Positions 25,493 through 33,417 of a DNA stretch of 54,109 nucleotides are shown one piece after another. The notes beneath the pieces were generated by a model. The model was given only the letters and a program-made list of their open reading frames with translations. It was not told where the DNA came from and did not search any database. The position numbers and the translations under genes were made by a program. Numbering within the stretch: the first letter of the stretch is position 1; every line of letters starts with the position of its first letter. The stretch is from a virus. The stretch is from the IMG/VR virus record IMGVR_UViG_3300024343_000019, positions 1 through 54,109 of that record, one strand, 5' to 3'.

Positions 25493-25544
25493 AATTGCTC
25501 TTCGAGCAATTTCAACTTCATTAATCTTCGATTAATTTGTTGAA
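25493..25544. other. two adjacent hairpins with TTC/GAA loops
   Basis: AATTGCTC-TTC-GAGCAATT (25493-25511) is an 8-bp stem. Directly next to it, TTCAAC + ATTAATC-TTC-GATTAAT + GTTGAA (25511-25544) is a 13-bp stem with one small internal loop. No T-run follows on either strand, so simple terminators are unlikely; RNA-processing or stability elements are possible. Confidence 0.55.
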
Positions 25545-25624
25545 TGTTTATAAATCTTTAATACTGATCACATATCATATCTAACGTTATAATACTTTAA
25601 TCTTATATTATATTCTTCCCGCTG

Positions 25625-26045
25625 AGTATTCATTCACACTAAGCCCGATACAGGCCAAAGTGTGAATGAAATTTGTAAGTTAGGAAAATTTCCCATGCCT
25701 CGCAAACGCCCACATTACCATAACATAACCTTACTACAGGGAGAGGCGGTTGAGCTGTACCTCCTATTACGATGCGTCTAAACAGCGCAGGACCACCGGA
25801 TGCCATGGTATCAGCATATCCAGTTACCCTCAAGATATTAGTGTCAATAGAGCTTGATCTTTTAAAAACCATTACGACAACAGAAGCAGTGTGCTTAAGG
25901 CGTCCCTGACGTCACCAGGGATAGTCTGTTGAAGCGGTTAACTAGATAAACCATTTGCATACCGTCTCACATCAGAACGGATTCGCGGCACTGATTACTG
26001 GCGTGCCAACCTTATGTCTAGTTTGTAGTAGCCTTTAATAGTATT
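25625..26045. ncRNA. hairpin-rich non-coding stretch, possible second structured RNA
   Basis: This is a gene-free stretch of about 420 bp, visibly more GC-rich than its flanks and dense in inverted repeats. A 12-bp stem TTCATTCACACT/AGTGTGAATGAA closes an inner GCC/GGC pair (about 25629-25671). Others are GCTGT/ACAGC (about 25754-25787), AAGCA-GTG-TGCTT (about 25884-25896), TCCCTG/CAGGGA (25902-25920), and GGCAC/GTGCC (about 25987-26007). I found no convincing promoter or terminator, so the strand is open. A TATAAT-rich segment lies just left (25588-25615). One minus-strand ORF of 77 codons runs through it without resembling any family. It matches no tRNA, group I/II intron core or riboswitch I can recognise. 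Confidence 0.45.
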
Positions 26046-26076
26046 GTGTGGGGGATTGTGTTGGCAGATATTAGCC

Positions 26077-26610
26077 TTAGTCAGTGCCTTTGGTGGCCAT
26101 AGTTTCTATGGCATCTGTATTGATTTTTGTAGCCTTAAAGTCTTCCCAGAATGTAATTGTCCAGTGGCCATGATTTTCGCTTTGATATGTAATGTGCCTG
26201 TCTAAGAAAAATTTTGTTTTGTGCCGTTTAGGAAATGCCAAATATATGCCTTTGCGATCAAACTTCATAAAAAGTAGATCAATATCTCTGTTGTCATGTG
26301 CGTCTAGTGTTTGTTCGAGCCAGGATTCAAGTAATGGAATTGCTTTGTTTTGTAGTAGATGATGGAAGGGGAAATCCTTATAATTTTTACACTCACAGTT
26401 GAAGTGCTTCCAGTGATCAGGTGGAATGATGTCCCCTTTAAATGCCTTGATTTGATTTTCCGTAAGTGTACTCTTACGTGCAGCATTGACGCCGCCGACA
26501 AACGCTCCACTATGTGGAACACGTTCAAAATTGTCACCGTATATTTTGCCTAGGATTTTGCAAACATCACGTTCAAATCCTTTGCCTTTGTTTTTACTTT
26601 TAGATGTCAT
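26077..26610 (-). CDS. PD-(D/E)XK nuclease, Hjc-type resolvase-like (177 aa)
   Basis: The sequence fits the archaeal-type Holliday-junction resolvase fold: Glu13 in GFERDVCKIL, a Ser/Gly in VPHSGAFVGG (about 31-40), Asp60 in KGDI, and Glu73-x-Lys75 in ECKNYKDFPF. These are the metal-binding and catalytic positions of the PD-(D/E)XK superfamily. The C-terminal half (DIDLLFMKFDRKGIYLAFPK) provides the remaining strands. T4 itself uses the unrelated gp49 endonuclease VII, so this enzyme may replace or add to it in resolving recombination intermediates before packaging. It lies 1 bp after the 169-aa gene and is probably co-transcribed with it. Confidence 0.75.
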   Translation of the reverse strand: MTSKSKNKGKGFERDVCKILGKIYGDNFERVPHSGAFVGGVNAARKSTLTENQIKAFKGDIIPPDHWKHFNCECKNYKDFPFHHLLQNKAIPLLESWLEQTLDAHDNRDIDLLFMKFDRKGIYLAFPKRHKTKFFLDRHITYQSENHGHWTITFWEDFKATKINTDAIETMATKGTD

Positions 26611-26611
26611 A

Positions 26612-27121
26612 TTACCATTTCTTATTATAGTTCTCTGTATAATTTCCTGGTATGTCTAAAGTAATACTGTATCTTATACTATCAGAAGTATTAATTGGAC
26701 CATGTGGTACGTCAACCTTTGTTAACGTAGGCCCAGTATATGTGTGTCTGTATTCAATATCATTAGCGGGTTTGAATATTATCTCGCCTTTATTACGCCC
26801 TATAGGTATAATTATAGCAGAAGTTCTGCCCTTGTCAATATGTAATGTTGATATATATCCAGGATTACACTTAGTTATATAACTCTTTTCCAAATTAAAT
26901 TCAATATTTTGATTCTGTATCTCTAGTAATGTCTTGGGAAATCTATGTAACTTTCCCACAAAAAAATTAGAATTGCTTTTATCACGTATAAATTCAAAAC
27001 CATCGTTTTCTGTTGCTACTGTGCTTATCCAGACAGAGTTTGCTGCGTTAGATATTTCATCATAGCACAACTCTTCATCAATTTTAAAATTTAATTCTTT
27101 AATAAATGATTCTTTAGTCAT
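26612..27121 (-). CDS. 2-oxoglutarate/Fe(II) oxygenase-like protein A (169 aa)
   Basis: The core shows the double-stranded beta-helix signature of 2OG-Fe(II) dioxygenases: H94-x-D96 in STLHIDKGRT, a distal His140 in DVPHGPINTS, and Arg150 in SIRYSITLDI ten residues later, the usual co-substrate contact. The intervening segment RTSAIIIPIGRNKGEIIFKP is beta-rich, as expected. The N-terminal 80 residues are not recognised. The substrate is unknown; virion, nucleic-acid or host-protein hydroxylation are all possible. It overlaps the next oxygenase-like gene by 4 bases (ATGA) and precedes the resolvase by 1 bp, so the three form a tight unit. Confidence 0.6.
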   Translation of the reverse strand: MTKESFIKELNFKIDEELCYDEISNAANSVWISTVATENDGFEFIRDKSNSNFFVGKLHRFPKTLLEIQNQNIEFNLEKSYITKCNPGYISTLHIDKGRTSAIIIPIGRNKGEIIFKPANDIEYRHTYTGPTLTKVDVPHGPINTSDSIRYSITLDIPGNYTENYNKKW

Positions 27122-27867
27122 AGTTCTAGATTCCTAGCTAATGTTTCGGGATCAGATAAAATTCCTGATAAGTTTACATTTATTGTAATTCTATCTTCTG
27201 GACCTTCATTCCATACACTATGATATTTTCCAGTGTCAATGAAATACCAATTACCATCTGCAGGTATCTGGAATTTTTCACCAGCTATTTCATAGTATGC
27301 GTTCTCTCCTCCTGATATTGTAGCATGAAGTCTTATGCCTTTATAATAAGGAAAGTCAACGTGGCTGGCTAAAAATCCTTTATTTTTTAATTCTAGTATA
27401 CTTGCTTTTGATATACTACTTCTAAATTTAGAAAAAATAGTATTAAAATAATCATTGTATATAGAAGTCTTTTCAGTAAAATCGTTTTCATACAGATTTG
27501 GAAGCCTGTCATTCATATACAAATTATCAGAATATACTTCTCCTAGATCCGTGTCTCTTCTTATAAAATGATCCTCCAACGGGCTTTTACTTTCTTTACG
27601 AGAAAAGAATCCAAGTCCTTTGTATCTACCATATCTTCTTCCATCGTTATCTCTTTTGACAGAAAGTGTTGATGTGTTAGACATTATGTTATTAATTTGG
27701 TCACGCATCTCATGAATATCAAAACTATAATTTTCTGGTAGTTTGAATACGTTATAAGGTAGAATAGGAAAATCATTATACCAAGAATCTAATGACTTAC
27801 TGTATTTTACGGTGTCTATAACATCACGCCATGGCGTTATATTGTTAATACTCATTTTATTATTCAT
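27118..27867 (-). CDS. 2-oxoglutarate/Fe(II) oxygenase-like protein B, Asp/Asn-hydroxylase type (249 aa)
   Basis: The C-terminal domain has H169-x-D171 in LASHVDFPYYKG, His181, His216 in DTGKYHSVWNEGPEDR and Arg226 ten residues after it. The block IAGEKFQIPADGNWYFIDTG is typical of aspartyl/asparaginyl beta-hydroxylase-like proteins. The N-terminal 150 residues are unassigned and may bind the substrate. It partners oxygenase A by a 4-base overlap. Its ATG overlaps the previous gene by 8 bases; an internal ATG at residue 5 is an alternative start. The substrate is unknown. Confidence 0.65.
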   Translation of the reverse strand: MNNKMSINNITPWRDVIDTVKYSKSLDSWYNDFPILPYNVFKLPENYSFDIHEMRDQINNIMSNTSTLSVKRDNDGRRYGRYKGLGFFSRKESKSPLEDHFIRRDTDLGEVYSDNLYMNDRLPNLYENDFTEKTSIYNDYFNTIFSKFRSSISKASILELKNKGFLASHVDFPYYKGIRLHATISGGENAYYEIAGEKFQIPADGNWYFIDTGKYHSVWNEGPEDRITINVNLSGILSDPETLARNLEL

Positions 27868-28168
27868 AAATTAATTTTTTAAGCTGTTGTAGTATATCTA
27901 CAGACAACAGCGTTCTAACTTTCGTTGAGTACAAGTCCACTGGTATGTCCCATAATTCTTTGTCATCCTTAAAGACAGATATGCTTCCATCTTTGTTGAA
28001 AGTTATAGGGCCAGAAGAATATCCTACATTTATCAGTATGGCATCGTTAATGTCAATGTCAGCATCATTCATCAATTCTCTTATATTGCTTCCAAAAAGA
28101 CGACGAGTGACGGTCTTGCCACCATCAGGTGATTCGTAAATGTATTTATCATTGTTAGCTTGTGTCAT
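27860..28168 (-). CDS. hypothetical protein with YIYESPDGGKTV N-terminus (102 aa)
   Basis: The opening DKYIYESPDGGKTVTRRLFG is a phrase I associate with small uncharacterised proteins of aquatic T4-like phages, but no function is known to me. The rest is a mix of helix and strand (IRELMNDADIDINDAILINV, SISVFKDDKELWDIPVD), with a C-terminal helix LLSVDILQQLKKLIYE. It has no membrane segment or motif. It overlaps the start of oxygenase B by 8 bases. A gap of about 70 bp without a clear promoter separates it from the membrane-protein gene upstream. Confidence 0.65.
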   Translation of the reverse strand: MTQANNDKYIYESPDGGKTVTRRLFGSNIRELMNDADIDINDAILINVGYSSGPITFNKDGSISVFKDDKELWDIPVDLYSTKVRTLLSVDILQQLKKLIYE

Positions 28169-28236
28169 TTTATGTAGTTATCTGTTGTTAAATATACTTA
28201 TGATATTAGAACCGTTCGTCCAAAATAGAATAGATC

Positions 28237-28464
28237 TTATATAGCTATCATCCCCAGTAAGTAAATCACTGTCAAACCTACGTTAAACCAAAGAATTGAA
28301 TTCTCTCGCCACAGTAATCCTACAATGATCCATAAAGTATTTCCAGCCACAAAAAAGTAATGGTGCAAATGCATTCCAGGAACAAAACTAGCAAGAATTG
28401 CAGCGGCTAATACTATGCATGTTGCTAGCCATGATAGCCACTGGTATGGTTTTTCATTACGCAT
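28237..28464 (-). CDS. small membrane protein (75 aa)
   Basis: The start chosen is the ATG at 28464, which overlaps the end of gp46 by 8 bases; a longer in-frame reading would run through gp46. The protein has three likely membrane helices: about residues 8-30 (WLSWLATCIVLAAAILASFV), about 35-49 (FFVAGNTLWIIVGLL) and about 53-73 (ILWFNVGLTVIYLLGMIA). A short basic N-terminus (MRNEKPYQ) precedes them. The family is not recognised. A holin or inner-membrane modifier is conceivable from size and topology, but its place next to recombination genes gives no support. Confidence 0.65.
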   Translation of the reverse strand: MRNEKPYQWLSWLATCIVLAAAILASFVPGMHLHHYFFVAGNTLWIIVGLLWRENSILWFNVGLTVIYLLGMIAI

Positions 28465-30232
28465 CGATAACCTCGATTTCAGTGTTAAAAGTAGTGAAAC
28501 CATTTTCCTTTGTAACTTGTAGTACGTTGTTAACACGCCCAACAAGTTCGTCACGGTGGCTGATAAGCAGGACGCTCTTGCTGCGGTCACGTTCCATTTT
28601 CTTGAGAACACTCAGCGCACTTTCAACACCTACAGTGTCCATTCCACTGTCAACAAGTTCGTCAATACACATTAAGTTAACAGGGTGGTTCATACTCTCA
28701 AACACATCACGGAACGCCCAGCTAAGTCCTAGAATTAGACGGTTGCGTTCACCACGTGAAAGGTTATCAAAGTCAAGATCTTGGCCAAGCTGTGTAATAC
28801 TTACGCTCAGATCGCTCTGGAATTGAACTTCATGCGGAAGTCCAAGTTTAGTGATATAGTATTCCAGACGATTGTTTAGGAAACTCAAGTTCTGTTCAAT
28901 AATCTTTTTACGGATAAAACTGTCTTTGCTAGTAAGCAGTTTAAGCAAGAATTCCTGATGCTCTTTTAAATCGTCCAACCGGTTTACTTCGTTCCAGTCA
29001 ACTTCTTGTAATCCAGTTTCACGCATAAGTTGAATTTGTTCCTCGTAAGGATCAGTTTCTGATTCTTTGCGTTCAATATCTGTTTTAATTTTACTTAGTT
29101 TGTTCTGATGCTCGTATGCTTCTTGTAAAGTGTTGTAGTGTAGCCGCGGAGCAGGCCCAACTTCACCAATAAGTTCAAGACCGCTTTTATAATCGTGCAA
29201 TGATTTTTCTATGTCTGCAACAATACCCTTGCTTTCTGCAACGAGTTCAGTTTTTGTTGCAACGATTTTATCATGAGCATCGTCATGTAGTTCTTGTCCA
29301 CACGCATAACATTTGTGTTCAAGTGCCGCCGCCAAATCTTCCTCAGCCTTAACCAGACGTTTTGTTTCACGTTCTTTGGCAGTAGTAAGTTTTGCAACTT
29401 CACTTGTAAGTGTATCAAACTGTGTTTTACGATCCTGCCAAGCATCATAAGCTGTGTGTGCTTTTAGTTCAGCATCAACATCAATGTGTTCTAGTGCTAG
29501 TAGTTCAACACCCAAGTCAACAATAGCTTTTTCTTTGTTAGCGATCCAAACACGCTGACGGCGTTCCAAATCTTTGATAGTACCGCCAATACGTTCATTA
29601 GCTTCTTCAATAGCACGAATCTTGTATGTTTCTTCCTGTACTGCATCCTTAGTAGCTTTAACTAGTTCTTTTAGAATGTCAGCTTTTTCACTGAGCTGTG
29701 TAATGCCAAGTAGCTGCTCAATAAGTTCGCGTTGCTCGTTAGCCCGCATACTCAAGAATGGCTCAGTGTATGTGTTTAGTGCTAAAATGTGCTTGAACAT
29801 GGTGTGACTCATACCCAGCACACGTTCAATAGCTTCCTGACTTAGCCTACCCTCGCCCTGCATTTCATCAGTGCCATCGGCTGTATTATCAATATCATCA
29901 ACAATAAACTTGAACACGTTGGGCTTGCGTCCACGTTCAATACGATAGTTGACGCCATCCTTTTGAAACTCACAAGTTACAAGCATTTGCTTGTTGTTTG
30001 TCTTGTTTACAAGGTTATCTTTTTTAATGTTGTATAGTGCGTTACCGTAAAGTGCGAAGCTCAATGCGTTAATGATAGTTGTTTTACCAGTACCATTACG
30101 TGAACCATCGCCACCCAAGTCCATGTTGTTGCCCAACACCAGTGTAAGCCCAGCATTATCAAACTGTACGGCTTGTGTGACGTTACCAACACTCATGAAA
30201 TTCTTCACAGTAATATTTTTAACTTTAAGCAT
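28457..30232 (-). CDS. 46: recombination nuclease ATPase subunit gp46 (Rad50/SbcC-like)
   Basis: With gp47 it forms the Mre11-Rad50-type complex that processes DNA ends for recombination-dependent replication. The Walker A is GDGSRNGTGKTT (about residues 41-52). Two long coiled-coil arms flank a zinc hook, CYACGQEL (about residue 308). The ABC signature is NLSRGERNRLILGLSWAF, and the Walker B is NLMCIDELVDSGMD. At 591 aa it is close to T4 gp46 (560 aa). Its ATG overlaps the gp47 stop by one base (TAATG), giving a coupled 55-47-46 gene order like that of related phages. Confidence 0.96.
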   Translation of the reverse strand: MLKVKNITVKNFMSVGNVTQAVQFDNAGLTLVLGNNMDLGGDGSRNGTGKTTIINALSFALYGNALYNIKKDNLVNKTNNKQMLVTCEFQKDGVNYRIERGRKPNVFKFIVDDIDNTADGTDEMQGEGRLSQEAIERVLGMSHTMFKHILALNTYTEPFLSMRANEQRELIEQLLGITQLSEKADILKELVKATKDAVQEETYKIRAIEEANERIGGTIKDLERRQRVWIANKEKAIVDLGVELLALEHIDVDAELKAHTAYDAWQDRKTQFDTLTSEVAKLTTAKERETKRLVKAEEDLAAALEHKCYACGQELHDDAHDKIVATKTELVAESKGIVADIEKSLHDYKSGLELIGEVGPAPRLHYNTLQEAYEHQNKLSKIKTDIERKESETDPYEEQIQLMRETGLQEVDWNEVNRLDDLKEHQEFLLKLLTSKDSFIRKKIIEQNLSFLNNRLEYYITKLGLPHEVQFQSDLSVSITQLGQDLDFDNLSRGERNRLILGLSWAFRDVFESMNHPVNLMCIDELVDSGMDTVGVESALSVLKKMERDRSKSVLLISHRDELVGRVNNVLQVTKENGFTTFNTEIEVIDA

Positions 30233-31257
30233 TATTTGTTTAGTCCATTATAGATATCAATTAGTAAACTGTTGCGAATAGTTGTGCTTTCAATAGCTTT
30301 AAGTTGCGTTAGCACAATACTGTCAACGTTCTCAATCTCAATATCTCCACTGCCTTGCCATTCTTGTGACAAGTCATCTTTCTTGCTAGGCATTAGTGCA
30401 ATCTCACGAAGATTGTACTGCTTTGCAAATGTTTCCTTGATAAAGTTAGCTTCTTCATAGCTGATAGGAACATCTAAACTAATGCGGCAATAAGTGTTAT
30501 TAGACAATATTTCGTCAGGATTGTCAATAAGTTTGCTGAGTGCAATGCTGCGATATTTTGGGGCACCTGGCCAAGTTTTATACTCTACAGTGCCGTCCCA
30601 CTTTAGGAACACTAGCCCACGAGCATCATCCCACGCATCACTGAAGTTGTGTGGGAAGGCATTACCCATGTAGATGACGTTGCCGCGTTCCTGTCGCTTG
30701 TGGAAGTGTCCTGAAAACACTTTTTCCGCTTTAGCCATGTCTTCAGCCTTTAAACCATGTCCATGATCTGGCATCTGAACCATAGCGTTCATATAAAAAT
30801 TAGGAAGTTCAAAATGGCCGAAAATAAACTTCGATTTTAGCTCTTTGAGCCGTTTCCATTCATCTTCAACAAGCCAGGGAACGAAAGCAACGCCATCTTC
30901 TTCGTAGATCCCATCATTGATCATACGAATATTCTTGTAACGATCCACCATTGGAATACTGTGAATCTCACGTTTCTCTCTGTAATATAAGTCGTGGTTG
31001 CCAGTAATCATAATGACTTCATCAAACGCATCGTTCAATCGTTGCAGATTACTGGTAGTGTAGTTAAGTGTACTGACGTTAATGCTAGCACGATTATGGT
31101 GCCAGTCACCCAGGAAGAAACACTTGCGAATACCTCGCTGGTGTGCTTCGTCAATCATCCAATATATAAATTGTTCACAATCGTCGTTATGTTGACGACT
31201 ATTATTTTTCATACCAAAGTGGATATCGGTGAACAACACCGCTTCATCAAACATCAT
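30232..31257 (-). CDS. 47: recombination nuclease subunit gp47 (Mre11/SbcD-like)
   Basis: This is the metallophosphoesterase partner of gp46. The phosphodiesterase motifs are in order: LFTDIHFGMK (residues 8-17), FFLGDWHHNR (about 47-56), ITGNHDLYYR (about 83-92), IFGHFELP and FSGHFHKRQE. Together these supply the Asp, His and Asn ligands for two metal ions. Length is 341 aa, equal to the family norm. The gene lies 12 bp after gp55 and overlaps gp46 by one base. The gp55 promoter may drive the whole 55-47-46 unit early in infection. Confidence 0.96.
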   Translation of the reverse strand: MMFDEAVLFTDIHFGMKNNSRQHNDDCEQFIYWMIDEAHQRGIRKCFFLGDWHHNRASINVSTLNYTTSNLQRLNDAFDEVIMITGNHDLYYREKREIHSIPMVDRYKNIRMINDGIYEEDGVAFVPWLVEDEWKRLKELKSKFIFGHFELPNFYMNAMVQMPDHGHGLKAEDMAKAEKVFSGHFHKRQERGNVIYMGNAFPHNFSDAWDDARGLVFLKWDGTVEYKTWPGAPKYRSIALSKLIDNPDEILSNNTYCRISLDVPISYEEANFIKETFAKQYNLREIALMPSKKDDLSQEWQGSGDIEIENVDSIVLTQLKAIESTTIRNSLLIDIYNGLNK

Positions 31258-31269
31258 GTATTACTGCTC

Positions 31270-32109
31270 TTACTCTAGATTATCTCGTTGCATTGCTTCC
31301 CATTCTGCACTAAACAGTCTGGTTGAACTTGGGTCTAAACCTGCTTGTTCTAACAGGTCGTCTCTAATGTTTTGTCCACGCTTCTCTAAGTTGAGAACAC
31401 GTGTAAAGCTGTTGTTGATTGCTGCGGTGTAATACGCAAAAGGGTTCTGACTCTTAGCTTCATTAAACTGCAATCCAATTTGTGTTAGCTGTAGTAGTGC
31501 TTGTCCACGCATTTCATCTACGTAAGTATAGCCACGCCAGTTGCCACGCATACTATAACGCTCACATAGCTTGATATACATACTAGCTAAACGATTGTTT
31601 GTTTTACCATGTTCAACGCTAAAGTGACCGTTGTCTATTCCGCCTTGCCAGTGACTACGTGCAACTTCAGTTAGATCACCGTCTACTAGTGAAATATGCT
31701 TGTATGGTGGGAAGTTACATTTGGAATAGTTATCAGCTTCAGTTTTTGGATTAGTTTTGCGCTTTTCTTCTGGTACGTGTCCAAATGTCATAAGCCTAAA
31801 AACAACATCTGTGTCAGCAATAGACTCCAAGTCTACTGAAAAGTCAGCAGCACGTGGTTTTGTCTTTTTACCAGTTAAGCCATTTTCCCAGGCTTTAACT
31901 TCAGCATCATAGGCATTTTTTTGCAAACGTGCTGCGCGACTTTCTTTTGCTAGTTGTATTGTTTCTGGAGTAATTTCGTTTAGTGAATTTACAATGTAAT
32001 CGTAGTAAAAGTATTTTTCATCCTTTACCCAGCAGTAGCTCATCTTGCTGTTGTGGATTTCTTTTAATAATTCTTTGTTAGAAAGGTAATGTGTTGTTGA
32101 TCGTGCCAT
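31270..32109 (-). CDS. 55: late-transcription sigma factor gp55
   Basis: It directs host RNA polymerase to TATAAATA late promoters. The conserved region is NWRGYTYVDEMRGQALLQLT followed by FNEAKSQNPFAYYTAAINNS, FTRVLNLEKRGQNIRDDLLE, the sigma region-2-like helix of gp55. The 279-aa length exceeds T4 gp55 (185 aa) because of an N-terminal extension with a Lys-rich stretch around residue 75 (KKTKPRAADFS). The same window contains about ten late-type elements that it would recognise. Its own promoter is of the sigma70 type (32136-32163), which fits its need to be made before late genes switch on. Confidence 0.93.
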   Translation of the reverse strand: MARSTTHYLSNKELLKEIHNSKMSYCWVKDEKYFYYDYIVNSLNEITPETIQLAKESRAARLQKNAYDAEVKAWENGLTGKKTKPRAADFSVDLESIADTDVVFRLMTFGHVPEEKRKTNPKTEADNYSKCNFPPYKHISLVDGDLTEVARSHWQGGIDNGHFSVEHGKTNNRLASMYIKLCERYSMRGNWRGYTYVDEMRGQALLQLTQIGLQFNEAKSQNPFAYYTAAINNSFTRVLNLEKRGQNIRDDLLEQAGLDPSSTRLFSAEWEAMQRDNLE

Positions 32110-32135
32110 TCAAAATGGTTCTCCTATTAACTTTC

Positions 32136-32163
32136 AGTATAACATTTACAACATCGTTGTCAA
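32136..32163 (-). promoter_or_regulatory. sigma70 promoter for gp55
   Basis: The minus strand has TTGACA (32163-32158), a 16-nt spacer and TATACT (32141-32136), close to the full consensus. An AGGAGA ribosome-binding site follows before the ATG at 32109. Confidence 0.85.
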
Positions 32164-32178
32164 CCGGTATTCTGTGGT

Positions 32179-32186
32179 AATAAATA
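32179..32186 (+). promoter_or_regulatory. late-type promoter of the right-hand structural operon
   Basis: AATAAATAC is one mismatch from the late element. AGGAGA (32195-32200) and the ATG at 32207 follow. It is divergent from, and lies just upstream of, the gp55 promoter. Confidence 0.65.
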
Positions 32187-32206
32187 CAATATACAGGAGA
32201 ACTCAG

Positions 32207-32815
32207 ATGCGCTATCATGACCTTATAACTGAAAGTATGACTAACAACGTCACCGTGTTTTACGGCGGGCGTTTCCAGCCTATGCACCAAGGACACTTTG
32301 CATTGTATAAAAAGCTAGTGTCACGCTTTGGCGCAGACAATGTATTTATTGCTACAACCTTTAGTAAGGATGCGCAAAAACAACACTCGAACGGCGATTA
32401 CACCAAAAATCCATTCAGCTTTGAAGAGAAGGCGGGTATTATTAGCAAGATGTTTGGTATTCCAAGTAACCACATACTAAACACAAGTCCTTATCGTCCA
32501 AACGTAGAGCTAGCGGGCCGCAAGCCAAATGAAACTGCGGTTGTACTGGCGTTTAGTGAGAAAGATGATGACCGTTTGATGAGCGGTGGCGCACTTGCAC
32601 CACTACCAGACTCAAATGATGAACTACAAGCTGCTGATGAGAATCGTGCATACTTTGTAAAAATGCCAGTAGAGCAAGGTGGTATGAGCGCAACAGACTT
32701 CCGTAATACTATGGCAAGCGATGCAGCGCCTGAAGAAAAGAAGCGAGTTTTCCAACAATTTTTTGGTAAGTTTGACCAAGAAGTATTCAACTTTATTGAA
32801 GAGAGATTGAAATAA
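32207..32815 (+). CDS. cytidylyltransferase-like nucleotidyltransferase (202 aa)
   Basis: It is an alpha/beta-phosphodiesterase-fold nucleotidyltransferase: the nucleotide-binding motif is FYGGRFQPMHQGHFALYKKL with the HxGH signature (His27-Gln-Gly-His30), and the second signature MSATDFRN (about residues 160-167) corresponds to the ISSTxxR motif. The family includes NMN adenylyltransferases and cytidylyltransferases; NAD metabolism is the commonest role of phage members, but the substrate is not determined here. The start is the ATG at 32207; an earlier in-frame start lies before the ribosome-binding site. It overlaps the next, baseplate, gene by one base, so it is expressed with structural genes, an unusual setting for a metabolic enzyme. 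Confidence 0.8.
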   Translation: MRYHDLITESMTNNVTVFYGGRFQPMHQGHFALYKKLVSRFGADNVFIATTFSKDAQKQHSNGDYTKNPFSFEEKAGIISKMFGIPSNHILNTSPYRPNVELAGRKPNETAVVLAFSEKDDDRLMSGGALAPLPDSNDELQAADENRAYFVKMPVEQGGMSATDFRNTMASDAAPEEKKRVFQQFFGKFDQEVFNFIEERLK

Positions 32816-33417
32816 TGGTAAGCGGCGTAAGCAGTAGCCAAAAAGTACGTTTAACTTGTCCTAGTTTTGGATTCAGTGGATTATTGGCTCCGCTTCGCCA
32901 AACAAACGGAGTTACATTCCCTTATACTCCAACTATACAATTAGGTCATGCCGCTAACTATGGAACATATGATATCACGCACAGCGTATATCAACAACAA
33001 TACTTTATTAACACACCTAATCCCAGTATAAGTGTAACAGCAACATTCACTGCTCAAACAACTGGAGAAGCGGCATACAGCGCCGCTGCACTGCACTTTT
33101 TTAAAGCTGCAACTAAACCAGAATTTGGCGGAACATTTTCATCACGTGCGGGGGTCCCACCACACGTAATGAATTTTAGTGCATATGGCGCCCTACATGT
33201 GCAAAATGTTCCAGTAGTAGTAAAATCATTTACCTACACATTAACTGAAGAATCTGACTATGTTACTTTCAATTCAGCAGTTGGTGAAGTATCACTGCCT
33301 ACTATCTTTATCGTAAGTTTAGATTTAGGGGTACAGTATCCACCAAGCACAGTCAAACGTTCTTATAGTTTAACTAACTATAAAAGTGGCAACGGACTAA
33401 AGAGAGGATTTATTTAA
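32815..33417 (+). CDS. baseplate tail-tube cap protein (gp48/gp54-like)
   Basis: The 200-aa protein has the core of the T4 tube-cap proteins that start tail-tube growth on the baseplate: VTFPYTPTIQLGHAANYGTY (about residues 33-52), SISVTATFTAQTTGEAAYSA then LHFFKAATKPEFG, GVPPHVMNFSAYGA, and VPVVVKSFTYTLTEESDYV. It is shorter than T4 gp48 (364 aa) or gp54 (320 aa), and only one such gene is present in the window, so I cannot say which it corresponds to. It overlaps both neighbours by one base and is followed by gp53. Confidence 0.82.
   Translation: MVSGVSSSQKVRLTCPSFGFSGLLAPLRQTNGVTFPYTPTIQLGHAANYGTYDITHSVYQQQYFINTPNPSISVTATFTAQTTGEAAYSAAALHFFKAATKPEFGGTFSSRAGVPPHVMNFSAYGALHVQNVPVVVKSFTYTLTEESDYVTFNSAVGEVSLPTIFIVSLDLGVQYPPSTVKRSYSLTNYKSGNGLKRGFI

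Noticed and set aside
25639-25872. A 77-codon minus-strand ORF in the second non-coding stretch
   Set aside because: It has no convincing ribosome-binding site or family resemblance, and its DNA is built from inverted repeats; it could be a decayed fragment, so it is mentioned but not called.
25880-25960. Group I intron core
   Set aside because: A CAGACTAT piece resembles the conserved R element, but no matching S element or P3/P7 pairing was found on either strand.
28465-28611. N-terminal extension of the small membrane protein
   Set aside because: It runs antisense-free but out of frame inside conserved gp46 motifs; the ATG at the gp46 stop is the natural start.
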